Of a stretch of 64,000 nt of DNA, positions 36,902 to 46,204 are shown piece by piece. Both the position numbers and the translations under genes were made by a program. Origin of the DNA: Acanthopleuribacter pedis. Its GTDB lineage: Bacteria > Acidobacteriota > Holophagae > Acanthopleuribacterales > Acanthopleuribacteraceae. Location of the stretch: NCBI RefSeq assembly GCF_017377855.1, contig NZ_JAFREP010000022.1, positions 124,001 through 188,000 of the forward strand, in the 5' to 3' direction. Each line of letters begins with the position of its first letter. The stretch's first letter is position 1. Below the pieces are notes generated by a model. That model was not told the origin of the DNA and made no database searches. It saw only the letters and a list, made by a program, of their open reading frames with translations.

Positions 36902-37103
36902 CCAGTGTCTCCTTGGGGGGGATTCCCCCGGCAGGGCCCAAATTTTTTTATTTTTTTTTGACGGATTTCTCAGCCGGTTGCGCTTAAGGGTGTGAGGGTG
37001 GGTTAAGGCCAAGCGCGACATGCTTTCTGTGACCCTAAGCACATAACCCCTCGCTACCCCACATCTAAGTGCTCGCATTTTTTAATTTACAGGAACTCAG
37101 GAA

Positions 37104-37619
37104 ATGAAAAACGTGAAGAAAGGTTTTAGTTTAGTAGAACTTATGGTGGTTGTGGCCATTATCGGTATTCTGACCGCGATCGCCCTCCCTATGTACAATA
37201 TCGCGGTAAAGAAAGCCAAAACACAATCGGCGATTGGCGCAGCCCAAGGATTCCGTGGCCCCTTAATGGCGTGGCACGATGAACACAACAGCTTTGCCAA
37301 CCTTAGTTTTTCGCCCGCGGACAACAGCATTCGCATGCGAACCCTTGAGGGCGCACAAATTAATATCGGCACCAACCTTCCCAGCCAACGCGGCCTCGAA
37401 TGGACCGTCGAAACAACGGGAACCGATACACTCAGCATCTTCGTCATCAATTTTGATTTTGACAACGACATCTGTCTGCCATGCTCCGGCCGCTGGTGCA
37501 TTGCCTGCGAACTAGATGAAACATGCACCGTTGAAGTACAGATCACGGACACGGATTTTAGCGGCGCGGTTAACCCGCTCATTGACCTGGGTCGTGGTGA
37601 AAATAGCTGTCCTCCCTAA
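37104..37619 (+). CDS. Type IV prepilin-like protein
   Basis: A 171-residue protein with a classical class III signal: KNVKKG|FSLVELMVVVAIIGIL, cleaved and methylated by prepilin peptidase, with Glu at +5. The hydrophobic helix at 8-28 packs into a pilus or pseudopilus core. The globular part is unusual for its acidic stretch and its Cys cluster near the C-terminus (CLPCSGRWCIACELDETC), suggesting disulphides. No assembly genes are near, so it may be a major or minor pilin. Repeat copy C and a terminator follow. Confidence 0.9.
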   Translation: MKNVKKGFSLVELMVVVAIIGILTAIALPMYNIAVKKAKTQSAIGAAQGFRGPLMAWHDEHNSFANLSFSPADNSIRMRTLEGAQINIGTNLPSQRGLEWTVETTGTDTLSIFVINFDFDNDICLPCSGRWCIACELDETCTVEVQITDTDFSGAVNPLIDLGRGENSCPP

Positions 37620-37657
37620 ACCGGCAGGGCTCAGCAAAGCCCGCGGCCGCCCTCCCC

Positions 37658-37893
37658 TAACCCTCTTTTCTCACAATGCTTTCTGCCGCGGGGCAGCCCA
37701 TGCGATTACCAGGGGGCGGCCATCCGCGGGACGGCCGTCCACGGGGCGGCCGGCCGCCTTACTCAGTCGAGCCATACGCAACGAAGCGCTGCTGCGCCGA
37801 AAGGTCGGTCCCGCACCGTTTGCGCTTGGTCGTCATCTTCGTACGCACAGGGCTTTCAGCTTCTCGCGACGAATCCTCGTAAGAAAAGCGGGC
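37658..37893 (-). repeat. Inverted-terminus repeat element, copy C (reverse orientation)
   Basis: A 236-bp copy. The left end CTAACCCTCTTTTCTCACAA is a diverged terminus and the right end reads TCCTCGTAAGAAAAGCGGGC. Inside are GGGGCAGCCCATGCGATTAC, a triplicated degenerate 15-base unit (CGGCCATCCGCGGGA and variants), GTCGAGCC, CGAAAGGTCGG, and the conserved core CTTTCAGCTTCTCGCGACGAA. The order is the exact reverse of copies A and E. It lies between the pilin stop and the terminator at 37914. Confidence 0.85.
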
Positions 37894-37913
37894 CAAGAAT
37901 ATATGCGATGATT

Positions 37914-37953
37914 GCGCGGAGACCTTCTCTTGTCGGGCTTCTCCGCGCTTTTT
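37914..37953 (+). terminator. Intrinsic terminator of the pilin transcript
   Basis: GCGCGGAG/CTCCGCGC stem followed by five T, just beyond repeat copy C. Confidence 0.85.
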
Positions 37954-38083
37954 CGTGAATGGAAATGCTTCATTTTATGCGGTGCCGACGAAAACCTAAC
38001 ACTTTGACATTACGTAATGGTTCAAAGTAGTATTTGAAGATTTTACCCCCCAAAACGTCACCCACACCCTGGAAGCAATTCTC

Positions 38084-41000
38084 TTGAAGACCCTTCACCC
38101 TAGCGCTCATTCAAAGGGCGACGGCCCAAGCCGTCAAAGCCCGAAAAACGCCGCAAGCCCGCGTCGGTGGTGGATGGTAGCGCTTTGCTTGTGGCTCGCC
38201 GCTGTCGGCGCCTGGGGCCGCACCAACTTCCGCGGCTTACCTTTTTATTTTGAGCAGGTCGGCAACCTACAGGGGTTGGCCCAGGTCGGCATCCAAGAGT
38301 TGTACCAAGATTCGTTCGGCTTTTTGTGGATTGCCACCCAGGAGGGCCTGCAACGCTTTGACGGTTACGAACTCACACCGTACAAACACGAACCTTTCGA
38401 TGCCCACTCCCTCTCGGGCAACAATGTGACCCACCTTGCCGAGGACCACCAGGGCGATTTGTGGGTTATCGCGAGTGGCATGCTCAATCGCTATGCCCGC
38501 CGTGAGGACCGCTTTTACCACTACCCACTTGCAGCCTCAAGCGGGGATGCCGTTGAGGTCGTCACGCTTTTGGCAGACGGGCCCAAGTCCAAAGAACACC
38601 GTGAAGTATGGGTCGGCACGCGTAGCCAAGGGGTTTTTCGCTGGGACGAAACAGCCGACAGCTTCACGCCTTATCAAAACCTGCCGGGGGAACCAAACAG
38701 CTTAAGCAGTAACTTGGTGACCCATTTGCACCGCGACCGCGGCGGCCGTTTGTGGATCGCCACCTATGGCGGCGGCCTCAACAAGTTCGACCCGGTAACG
38801 GGTGGGTTTACCCGGTTTTTCGACGATCCGACTTTTGATGTTTTATCGGTCGTCGGCTACCACAAAATCCCCAATACAGGCGGTCAACCCCCCATCCACG
38901 AGGACCGCAACGGTTTTCTGTTTATCATCACCCACGGCGGCGGTTTGCTGCGATTTAACACCGAAAACGAAACCTTTATCCAGTACCGCCACATCCCGGA
39001 CGAACCGCGCAGCCTCAGCAACAACTTGGTGTACGGTATCTTTCCCGACGGCGGCGGCGGTTTGTGGCTGGCAACCGCCGCGGGGGGACTGGACCGCTTT
39101 GATCCACGATCCGGCGGATTCACCCACTACCGCCATGACCCCTATAACCCGTACTCCCTACCACCCGGCGAACTCAAAGACGCCGTGTTTATCAGTGATC
39201 GTCAAGGGCAAACCTGGGTTGGTACCGCCAGACAAGGCTTGCTCCATTACGATGCCGACCGCGATTATTTTCGAAAACTCCCACTCCGCGCCGACGGCAA
39301 TCCCACCAACCATATCACCACGCTTCTCGTGGATCGAGCCGAGGCGCTTTGGGTCGGTACCAAAAACAACGGTTTGCACAAATACAGCCGTTACCTTCAA
39401 AAGTTTAGGGGTCATTGGCACAACCCCAATCTATTCGACAGCCTTCCCAACGACGCCGTCACCGCCATTGAGAGCCGCAACGAACACGAACTGTGGATCG
39501 GCACCAGTCAATCCGGTCTCATTCGCTTTGACCGCAGGCTGGGCACCGTGATGGAGCGATATGAGGAGCGGGAACAAGGCCTGCCTTCCAACCGAATTCA
39601 AACGCTGTTGCGACAGGATGACGGCGCGCTATGGATTGGGACCCGTCGGGGGCTGGCCCTGCTCGACCCTTGGGAGGGCACGTTCAAGCAGTATTTTGAA
39701 AACGCCGGCTTGTCCTCCGAGGATGTCCGCAGTTTGTTCCGCGACCGCGCGGGGCGGCTCTGGGTTGGAACCCGGGGGCCGAACCTGCACCTACTTGATG
39801 AAGAAATAGATCGCTTCGATATGTTTCATTTGGGCGAAGGGGGCTTTAGCACCGTCGAGCGTGGCGCGCTGGTCGCCATTACCGAGGACCAATTCTCCCA
39901 TCTGTGGATCGCCAATTTGGGATCGGGTTTGGTTCGTTTTAACCCCGAGGATGAGCGACAACGCGGGTTCCAGCACGACCCCGGCCAATCAGATTCCCTT
40001 AGCCACAACGATGTCTCAGACGTCCATGTGGATACACTGGGCAATTTATGGGTGGCAACGCGCGGCGGGGGGCTCAACCGCTACCATTATGAAACGGCCA
40101 CCTTTGAGCATTTCACCGTGAAAGATGGGTTGGCAGGTAACATTCTTTACGCCGTGGCCGAGGACGCCGACGGCCAACTGTGGTTGTGCAGCAACCGAGG
40201 TCTGAGTTCTTTTGATCCTCGCCGGAATTCAGCCAAGAACTACGACGTCGGCGACGGTCTGCGCGCCAATTCCATTTTGGCCCATGGCTTTCATTACGAC
40301 ACGGCCAACACCCTTTACTTCGGTACCACCTCCGGCTTCAACTATTTTAACCCCAAACATCTCAACACCAACCCGCACGCCCCACCGCTGGTCATCACCG
40401 ACCTCCAGGTGATGGGCCAATCGGTAGATGCCGCTCATTTACAACAAACCTGGGAACTCGACTACCACCAAAACTACCTGCGTTTCCAGTTTTCGGCCCT
40501 GGACTTCACGTATCCCGCCAAGAATCAATACTTTTACCGCTTGGAAGGTCTTGAAAAAAATTGGGTGCCCGCCGAAAAGAACCGCGAGGCAAACTACTCA
40601 AACCTCGGCCCCGGCCACTACCTGTTCCGCGTGATCGGTTCCAACAACGACGGCGTTTGGAACGAGGCAGGTACCGCCGTGTCCATCACCATCCGAGCGC
40701 CTTGGTGGCAAAGCTGGTGGTTCCACGGGCTCCTGATTGTCATCGCCGCCTCGATGATTTATTCGGCATTTATTTGGCAAAAGCAGCGCCTCGAGGGCAA
40801 GCAGCAAGAAGCTTTGCTGGAATTGGACCTAAAGCGCAAAACGGAGGAGCTGGATTACGCCCGCAAAATTCAGCTGTCGATGCTACCCGGCGGCAACCTC
40901 GACACGCCGCGACTGACCGCGGTCGGCGCCATGCGCACCGCGACCGAGGTAGGCGGCGATTATTACGATTTTCAGCGCTTACCGGACAACCGCCACTGCA

Positions 41001-41587
41001 TCGCCGTCGGCGACGCCACCGGGCACGGTTTTGCGGCGGGTTTGGTCGTCGGCATGACCAAACTGGGGGCCACCGTCTGGGCGCAAACCCCGCAAACCCA
41101 CAACTTAAAAGAAGCCATGCTCGAATTAAACATCGGCCTTAAACGCTCGCTTACGGAGAAAACCATGGGCATGAGTCTGGGGCTGATTCTGCTAGATGAA
41201 GAGAGTGGCCGGACGGAAGCCGCCTTCGCCGGTATGCCCTTCCCTTACCACTTCTGCGCCAAAAGTGGCACGCTCAAACCCTTGGTCATGAAGGGTCCCC
41301 CGCTGGGATTTTTGGAAAAAATCCCCGTACAAACCTTAGACCTGGCACTAGAACCGGGCGATTACCTCATCAGTTACAGCGACGGGTTCCCCGAGCGTTT
41401 CGACCGCCACAACAGCTTGTGGGGCCAAGATCGCCTGGAGGAAACGCTGGACCGAATTTGCAAGCGCGGCGGTCATCCCGAAAGCGTGGCTTCCCAATTT
41501 TTTGCGGCCTGCGACGCGTTCGCGGACGGGCGAACGCACGACGATGACATGACCGTCGTGATCGTCCAGATGAAGCAAAAACGTTAA
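38084..41587 (+). CDS. Two-component-propeller sensor with SpoIIE-type phosphatase output
   Basis: A 1167-residue membrane protein from a TTG start. A signal sequence (WMVALCLWLAAVGAWG) lies at about 30-45. Residues about 50-770 form the Reg_prop beta-propeller, a 14-blade type typical of BT4673-like hybrid sensors, with repeats such as DSFGFLWIATQEGLQRFDGY, DRGGRLWIATYGGGLNKFDP and DTLGNLWVATRGGGLNRYHY. A Y_Y_Y domain follows (about 790-870), then a membrane helix (GLLIVIAASMIYSAF) near 880. The cytoplasmic end has a coiled segment (LELDLKRKTEELDYARKIQLSMLPGG) and a PP2C/SpoIIE domain with GGDYYDF, VGDATGHGFAAGLV, SDGFPERFD and HDDDMTVVIVQ, giving the metal-binding Asp residues. The output is a Ser phosphatase rather than a kinase, acting in partner switching. 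It could act on unlinked anti-sigma antagonists. Confidence 0.93.
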   Translation: MKTLHPSAHSKGDGPSRQSPKNAASPRRWWMVALCLWLAAVGAWGRTNFRGLPFYFEQVGNLQGLAQVGIQELYQDSFGFLWIATQEGLQRFDGYELTPYKHEPFDAHSLSGNNVTHLAEDHQGDLWVIASGMLNRYARREDRFYHYPLAASSGDAVEVVTLLADGPKSKEHREVWVGTRSQGVFRWDETADSFTPYQNLPGEPNSLSSNLVTHLHRDRGGRLWIATYGGGLNKFDPVTGGFTRFFDDPTFDVLSVVGYHKIPNTGGQPPIHEDRNGFLFIITHGGGLLRFNTENETFIQYRHIPDEPRSLSNNLVYGIFPDGGGGLWLATAAGGLDRFDPRSGGFTHYRHDPYNPYSLPPGELKDAVFISDRQGQTWVGTARQGLLHYDADRDYFRKLPLRADGNPTNHITTLLVDRAEALWVGTKNNGLHKYSRYLQKFRGHWHNPNLFDSLPNDAVTAIESRNEHELWIGTSQSGLIRFDRRLGTVMERYEEREQGLPSNRIQTLLRQDDGALWIGTRRGLALLDPWEGTFKQYFENAGLSSEDVRSLFRDRAGRLWVGTRGPNLHLLDEEIDRFDMFHLGEGGFSTVERGALVAITEDQFSHLWIANLGSGLVRFNPEDERQRGFQHDPGQSDSLSHNDVSDVHVDTLGNLWVATRGGGLNRYHYETATFEHFTVKDGLAGNILYAVAEDADGQLWLCSNRGLSSFDPRRNSAKNYDVGDGLRANSILAHGFHYDTANTLYFGTTSGFNYFNPKHLNTNPHAPPLVITDLQVMGQSVDAAHLQQTWELDYHQNYLRFQFSALDFTYPAKNQYFYRLEGLEKNWVPAEKNREANYSNLGPGHYLFRVIGSNNDGVWNEAGTAVSITIRAPWWQSWWFHGLLIVIAASMIYSAFIWQKQRLEGKQQEALLELDLKRKTEELDYARKIQLSMLPGGNLDTPRLTAVGAMRTATEVGGDYYDFQRLPDNRHCIAVGDATGHGFAAGLVVGMTKLGATVWAQTPQTHNLKEAMLELNIGLKRSLTEKTMGMSLGLILLDEESGRTEAAFAGMPFPYHFCAKSGTLKPLVMKGPPLGFLEKIPVQTLDLALEPGDYLISYSDGFPERFDRHNSLWGQDRLEETLDRICKRGGHPESVASQFFAACDAFADGRTHDDDMTVVIVQMKQKR

Positions 41588-42055
41588 AAGCCATCCCGCT
41601 CCAGACAGGCACCCTGACAGGCCGCGGATCCGGCCCATCCCGCGTTGGGTTACGCCCCCGCCGGCGCCGACCCAAAGCAAACGACTGTAAGCGGCCACGG
41701 CTCATAAACGGTAAACCACCGGTTCACAAAGCCACGTTTTCATCATGTCCCCGTTCAACCACACAGACGGGTTGCCCCGGTGCACTTACAGCCGCACCAC
41801 GCTCACAACATGTTTCCTTCAAACCCCTTGAACATGCCTGTCACCCGCAAATGCTTCAAGCCCCTTAACCATGCCTGTCACCCGCAAAGGGTCACCCGAA
41901 AATGCCGCTTAACCAAACAGGTGGGTTGTCCCGATACACTTACAGCTACCCAGCGCTTGTAACGAAATTATTTCAAGCCGCTTGCACGTGCCTGTCACCC
42001 GTAAACGTTGTCACCCGTAAACGTTGCTCAGGTGGGCGTGCCCCGTCGGGCGCAC
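41588..42055 (+). repeat. Intergenic region with two-level direct repeats
   Basis: A segment beginning GGGTTGCCCCGGTGCACTTA at about 41769 recurs at about 41923 as GGGTTGTCCCGATACACTTA, each followed by ACAGC, Ala-like spacer and a CGCTC/CGCTTGT.AAC sequence; the period is about 154 bases. Inside, a 37-base unit (TTCAAACCCCTTGAACATG, then CCTGTCACCCGCAAATG) occurs at 41818, 41855 and 41972 with changes; the last ends in a doubled GTCACCCGTAAACGTT. A further diverged copy of TTCAAGCCGCTTAACGCCTG lies at 44846. There is no coding capacity. Confidence 0.75.
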
Positions 42056-42081
42056 AAAGAAAAACCCAGCCGGAGGCTGGG
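42056..42081 (-). terminator. Intrinsic terminator of the large secreted-protein gene
   Basis: CCCAGCC-GGA-GGCTGGG stem; on the minus strand it is followed by TTTTTCTTTG. It lies about 95 bases after the stop at 42175. Confidence 0.8.
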
Positions 42082-42174
42082 CGGAGAAGGGTTTTTGGGA
42101 AAGGGACCGTCTTGTTTTCCAGGAAACCATGGCCGCACCGAAAACAATCGATGCAGCCCGCTATCCCCTACGCC

Positions 42175-44775
42175 TCAATCGAGATTGATGACGTCAACCG
42201 TGGCCAGTTGTTGGTTGTCGCGGGAGCCCACCAAACCAAATGCGGTGAAACTGCGGGTTCCTTTCATGTGAAGGTGGGTCACCTCGCGATCATCGCCAAG
42301 CAAGGTCTCCAACAAATTAATGGACTTGCTGAATCGAGGAATGCTGACCGAAACCGTGGGACGCGCCTCGCCGGCAGCGGTGTAGGGCGTAATCTCAATC
42401 TCGGTTTCCAAAGCGAAGGGGTTGATCAACGCCAAACCCGTGTAACCCGGTTTCGCACGATCCGCTCCAAAGGCAATCGGCAACAACTTCCCTCGAGAAC
42501 CTTCGAGGTTTCCACGCACCCGCGTCGCCACGGGCTTCCCGTCCTGACCCATCAGCAGAAAGGACAAAATGGGTTCATCGGCAATAACGTCCATGCGATG
42601 GTAAGGCTCAAGCAGAACCCCATTCAAATGGTTGGCCAGTAATTCCGCCGACTTTTCGCCCGGCGCCAGCACCAATGGGAAATCCTCAATCTTGTCCCCT
42701 TCCGCGTTGTACAGGTTCACCAATATGGGAACCGAATTTTCGCCAGGATTGGTCACCACCAAGCCGTTCCACCAGGCATTCTGCCACTGCCCCAAATGAT
42801 CGAAGCGCCATTCGCGTGTCGGCTGTAAATCAAGCGGGGTCGACACCAGTTGGGCCAAATGATCGGAACGCGAGAAAAACAACAAACCGTTGCCACCCTC
42901 GGCCGAAACGGCGTTAAGCCGAAACCAAGGGCTGCGCACCTCGTTGTTCACAAAGTATTGGTCGTCGAGAATGGCGGTACCGCCGGGGAAAAAGAAGCCC
43001 GGCAAACGGGTTTCGCCTTGGCCCGGCAATTCCAAGAAGAAACTGCTCTCCTCGGCTAGGTTGTTGGCGACAACCGCCGCCTTGGTGCGCCAGCTCTCGA
43101 GGTTGGCCGGCAGGTGCGCGCCGTACAAGGTATCGCGGGAATCAGAAACACCGGGATACACATCGAGGGTCGTCCCATCGGTGTTCTCAATCACCGCGGC
43201 GACACCAACCCGCTCGCGAGATAACACCTCGACCCATGACAAAACATCGGCGGCGGCGTCACCGAACAACGAAGCCACGTCAAACACGTTCTTGGCATGG
43301 GCCGCCAAAGGTTGCGCGGGCAAAACGCCCAACAGGATACCGTGGCGGTTGTAAAACAACATGGTGACATCCACGCTTTGATCATGGGGATTCACCACAT
43401 GGCCTTCAAACAGCCACTCCGGCTCGTCGTAGGCGGTGTAACTCAACACCTGGCGGTGGAAGTTGTCTTCGCCCGGCGCTAATTCAAACAAGGTGTGGGT
43501 CAATGGACCAAGATGAGCAAGCTCGCCCTGGGTCACGATTTGGTTGGTGTACACGGCGTGGGCCGCGAGCCGAATGGACTCATTGCGAAAATCGTCGTCC
43601 AACTCCATGATCATACCGGTCAAGGTCAGCGTCTCGAACACGTCGTATTCACCCGATTCCAAAATCAATTCGTAACCGGCAAACACGTTCTCGTTCCACA
43701 TAATTTTTTCAACCCGCCACTGAGAAGACCCGGAGGAAGTAACCTGAAGATCGGTGGCTTGCCAAACAAACTCACGGGTTGTGTCGAGCCGGGTGATCGA
43801 TTGCGGATCCCCATCGGCATAGGCCCGTCCGCTAAATTCGGGCAAGGTCACAAACAAACGGGTGCCTTCCTCCCAAACAAAATCAGAACTGTTGGTGAGG
43901 TAGAGCGCGGGAACCTGCAACCCAAAAGTCCGGGCACGAATCAAGTCAAACCGGTTCACGGTCCGCTCCACCACGGTGGTATCGAAGGAATCCTCAACAT
44001 TGTGGAATTCGAAACAAGGAACATAAGCGGCACCGCGCGCCACCACCACATCGTCGGAAAAACTGACGCTTAGCGAACCCCCCAGCAACACCCCTTGCCC
44101 GATCTCAACACCGAAGGTACGGCTATCAACCGCAATAAAGTCAAGACGCTCCAGGGTTCCAACGCGAAAGGAGGAGGTATCACGGTAGTTGGCAAACAGG
44201 GAGGTATCGGCCAAATAATGTAGGTCCGCACGCTCGTTGCCGCGGGTAACCGTGTTGGCATTATTGCGAACCGACTGGCTACCACGCAGGCCCAATGAAA
44301 AAGCCACCGGGCGATCCGGCGAAGGCGCTACGCCGATCACGTCGGCGGCGACCCAGGTGGAAGAAGAGCGATTGATGCGAATCCACCCCTCGCGCTCACC
44401 TTTAATCAAGCGCACCAACTGCACGGCGTCGGGATTGAGGTTCGGATTAATTTGGGTACTTTGGTTCACGGGAAAAACAGCAAGATTGATCGGGGCGTCA
44501 CCGGTTTCGGGACGCATGTCCACCAGGGTATGGCTCCATCCCTGAGAATGAAGGGTGCGAAAACGAACGTACAAAGGTTCGTTGGGCGATGCATCGGAAA
44601 AAGCATCGTTGCTGAGCTTGAGGGAAAAAGAACCCAGCAATTGGTGATCTTGCTCGTGACTAACCAAAGAAATTTGGGTCGAGATATCGATCGCCGGAAG
44701 AGAAAGGGTAAAAAACCATACGGATAAACATAATAAAAGGGTTTTGTTGGAACGGGTACGTGAGCGTGGGATCAT
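42175..44775 (-). CDS. Large secreted protein of unknown function
   Basis: The ATG at 44775 with GGAG eight bases upstream gives 866 residues with a signal peptide (KTLLLCLSVWFFTLSLPA, cleaved before IDISTQ). The protein is almost wholly beta-rich. Residues about 40-420 contain segments such as LYVRFRTLHSQGWSHTLVDM and TWVAADVIGVAP. The C-terminal half has three related modules, each with an aromatic-rich strand, a NPHDQSVDVTMLFYNRHG / TNPGENSVPILVNLYNAEGD / NPFALETEIEITPYTAAGE motif, and a sensible loop after it; they resemble Ig-like DUF repeats seen in surface proteins. No catalytic motif is visible and no anchor signal ends it. Confidence 0.7.
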   Translation of the reverse strand: MIPRSRTRSNKTLLLCLSVWFFTLSLPAIDISTQISLVSHEQDHQLLGSFSLKLSNDAFSDASPNEPLYVRFRTLHSQGWSHTLVDMRPETGDAPINLAVFPVNQSTQINPNLNPDAVQLVRLIKGEREGWIRINRSSSTWVAADVIGVAPSPDRPVAFSLGLRGSQSVRNNANTVTRGNERADLHYLADTSLFANYRDTSSFRVGTLERLDFIAVDSRTFGVEIGQGVLLGGSLSVSFSDDVVVARGAAYVPCFEFHNVEDSFDTTVVERTVNRFDLIRARTFGLQVPALYLTNSSDFVWEEGTRLFVTLPEFSGRAYADGDPQSITRLDTTREFVWQATDLQVTSSGSSQWRVEKIMWNENVFAGYELILESGEYDVFETLTLTGMIMELDDDFRNESIRLAAHAVYTNQIVTQGELAHLGPLTHTLFELAPGEDNFHRQVLSYTAYDEPEWLFEGHVVNPHDQSVDVTMLFYNRHGILLGVLPAQPLAAHAKNVFDVASLFGDAAADVLSWVEVLSRERVGVAAVIENTDGTTLDVYPGVSDSRDTLYGAHLPANLESWRTKAAVVANNLAEESSFFLELPGQGETRLPGFFFPGGTAILDDQYFVNNEVRSPWFRLNAVSAEGGNGLLFFSRSDHLAQLVSTPLDLQPTREWRFDHLGQWQNAWWNGLVVTNPGENSVPILVNLYNAEGDKIEDFPLVLAPGEKSAELLANHLNGVLLEPYHRMDVIADEPILSFLLMGQDGKPVATRVRGNLEGSRGKLLPIAFGADRAKPGYTGLALINPFALETEIEITPYTAAGEARPTVSVSIPRFSKSINLLETLLGDDREVTHLHMKGTRSFTAFGLVGSRDNQQLATVDVINLD

Positions 44776-45014
44776 AGGAACGACTCCAGATAGGCATCTC
44801 GGCAGCACTAATAGCAAACCTCTTGCCAACCTAACAAAACCCTGATTTCAAGCCGCTTAACGCCTGATCGCTACCGGTAAACAGGCCCTGTCTTCGGACC
44901 TCGGATGTTTGTAGTCTCTCCAAGAGACAGCCGTGCTAGGATGGCTGGAACAGGCCCGCCGAAACCAACCCCGGCCAAGGCCGATCACCCAACCACCCCT
45001 CCCAGGATCATCCC

Positions 45015-45305
45015 ATGCGCTACAGACGACTGAAGAAAATGACATCCATCGGGGAGATCACCGAACAGCTGGTGAAACAAAACCGGCTACCAGGTCTCAA
45101 AAAACAAAGCCTGATCCAACCCAAAGTGATGTTCGGCGCCATGGTCGGTACCTATGTGGACGGCATGCACCGCGAAGGAGACATCCTGGTGCTGCACGTG
45201 AAAGACAGGCTGTGGCAAAAACAATTAATGAGCCAAAGAAGTGAATTACTGCAGAAAGCGCGCATTTTTGACCCAAAAATCGTAGGGATAAAAATCGAAA
45301 ACTAG
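45015..45305 (+). CDS. DUF721/DciA-like protein
   Basis: A 96-residue basic protein from an ATG with AGGATC seven bases upstream. It shows the DUF721 pattern: an N-terminal helix (KKMTSIGEITEQLVKQ), a middle segment VGTYVDGMHREGDILVLHVKDRLWQKQLMSQRSELLQKAR (quoted here in parts: DILVLHVKDRLWQKQLM) and a final strand KIVGIKIEN. DUF721 proteins include DciA, which helps load the replicative helicase in bacteria without DnaC. It is short compared with most DciA, so the assignment is at family level. Confidence 0.75.
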   Translation: MRYRRLKKMTSIGEITEQLVKQNRLPGLKKQSLIQPKVMFGAMVGTYVDGMHREGDILVLHVKDRLWQKQLMSQRSELLQKARIFDPKIVGIKIEN

Positions 45306-45499
45306 GCCGAACAACGTCAAAAATGAGTCAAACGCGTCAAATGTGCGGAAACAAAGGCTTTTTGTCCGATCTCACCACTTTTTATTTAATTTTGCCGCGC
45401 ATGGGCCGATAAGGTGGTTAGTCGCAAAAATTCCCCATTAAAAAGCTGTGGTGTTAAACAAGCCTGCACATAAGAGATTGTGCAAGCAGCTACAGCACC

Positions 45500-45522
45500 G
45501 CACTTTTTTTATTAAAAAGTGC
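45500..45522. promoter_or_regulatory. Palindrome upstream of the HU promoter
   Basis: GCACTTTTT and AAAAAGTGC arms separated by five bases, about 20 bases upstream of the -35 box. It could be an operator for autoregulation or, as the T-run suggests, a terminator of the DUF721 transcript. Confidence 0.45.
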
Positions 45523-45541
45523 CTCCCAAGCCCTTGAAGTG

Positions 45542-45570
45542 TTGACAATTCTAAACTTGGTAACTATTTT
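45542..45570 (+). promoter_or_regulatory. Sigma-70-like promoter for the HU gene
   Basis: TTGACA at 45542-45547, a 17-base spacer and TATTTT at 45565-45570, about 70 bases upstream of the start codon. Confidence 0.75.
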
Positions 45571-45639
45571 GATGAGAGCAACCTAGAGAATTCACTCATG
45601 CATCAAGTGCACCATTAAAAGAAGAGGAGCCGGATAGCC

Positions 45640-45927
45640 GTGTCAATGACGAAAGCAGACCTAGTTGAGGCCGTCTCACAATCCATTAACGTCAGTAAAA
45701 GAGAAGCCGAAGTCGTGGTAAACACCTTCTTGGAATGTGTGGTCGGCGCTCTAAACCGCGGAGAAGGCGTGGAATTGCGAGGATTTGGCAGTTTCCGTAT
45801 TCGCGAGCGCGGTCCCCGTACCGGACGCAATCCCCGCACGGGCGAAAGCGTCGAAGTCGCTCCCAAAAAGGTGCCTTATTTCAAAGTAGGCAAGCAGCTT
45901 AAAGAACTGATCAACGTTAGCAACTAA
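45640..45927 (+). CDS. HU/IHF-family DNA-binding protein
   Basis: A 95-residue nucleoid protein that bends and wraps DNA as a dimer. MTKADLVEAVSQSINVSKREAEVVVNTF (helical base; first part MTKADLVEAVSQ) leads into GVELRGFGSFRIRERGPRTGRNPRTGE, the beta-arm with the conserved GFGSF and the RNPxTGE DNA-intercalating tip, and ends KVPYFKVGKQLKELIN. The GTG at 45640 lies ten bases after GGAG; the ATG six bases later is too far. It has its own promoter. The sequence does not discriminate HU from IHF beta. Confidence 0.95.
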   Translation: MSMTKADLVEAVSQSINVSKREAEVVVNTFLECVVGALNRGEGVELRGFGSFRIRERGPRTGRNPRTGESVEVAPKKVPYFKVGKQLKELINVSN

Positions 45928-46204
45928 CCGATTTTTGGTTCGATTTGCGTCCCCCCAGGCGGCATGTCCGGTCGCCTGGCGCGCTTAAAAGCTGTGGTAG
46001 AATGCGCCCGGAGTTCCTATCGGCCCATTTTCGACCCGTGACGACCGCTTGTGCGATTTCGTCTTCATATGGGGTGTCGCGCCGGTACCTCCACCTGATC
46101 TCTTGCCTGTGACGGAACCTTTTTGCACCCGCCTCGCGGGCCGGCCAGGTTGCCCCATCATGTTTGGCGATTGATTCGGGTTATTTTTTTTATGAGGAAC
46201 CCTG

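Larger units (their letters stand above)
45306..45639 (+). other. Intergenic leader of the HU gene
   Basis: A/T-rich non-coding region with a palindrome at 45500-45522 and a good promoter at 45542-45570, described separately. Nothing else is recognised. Confidence 0.5.
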
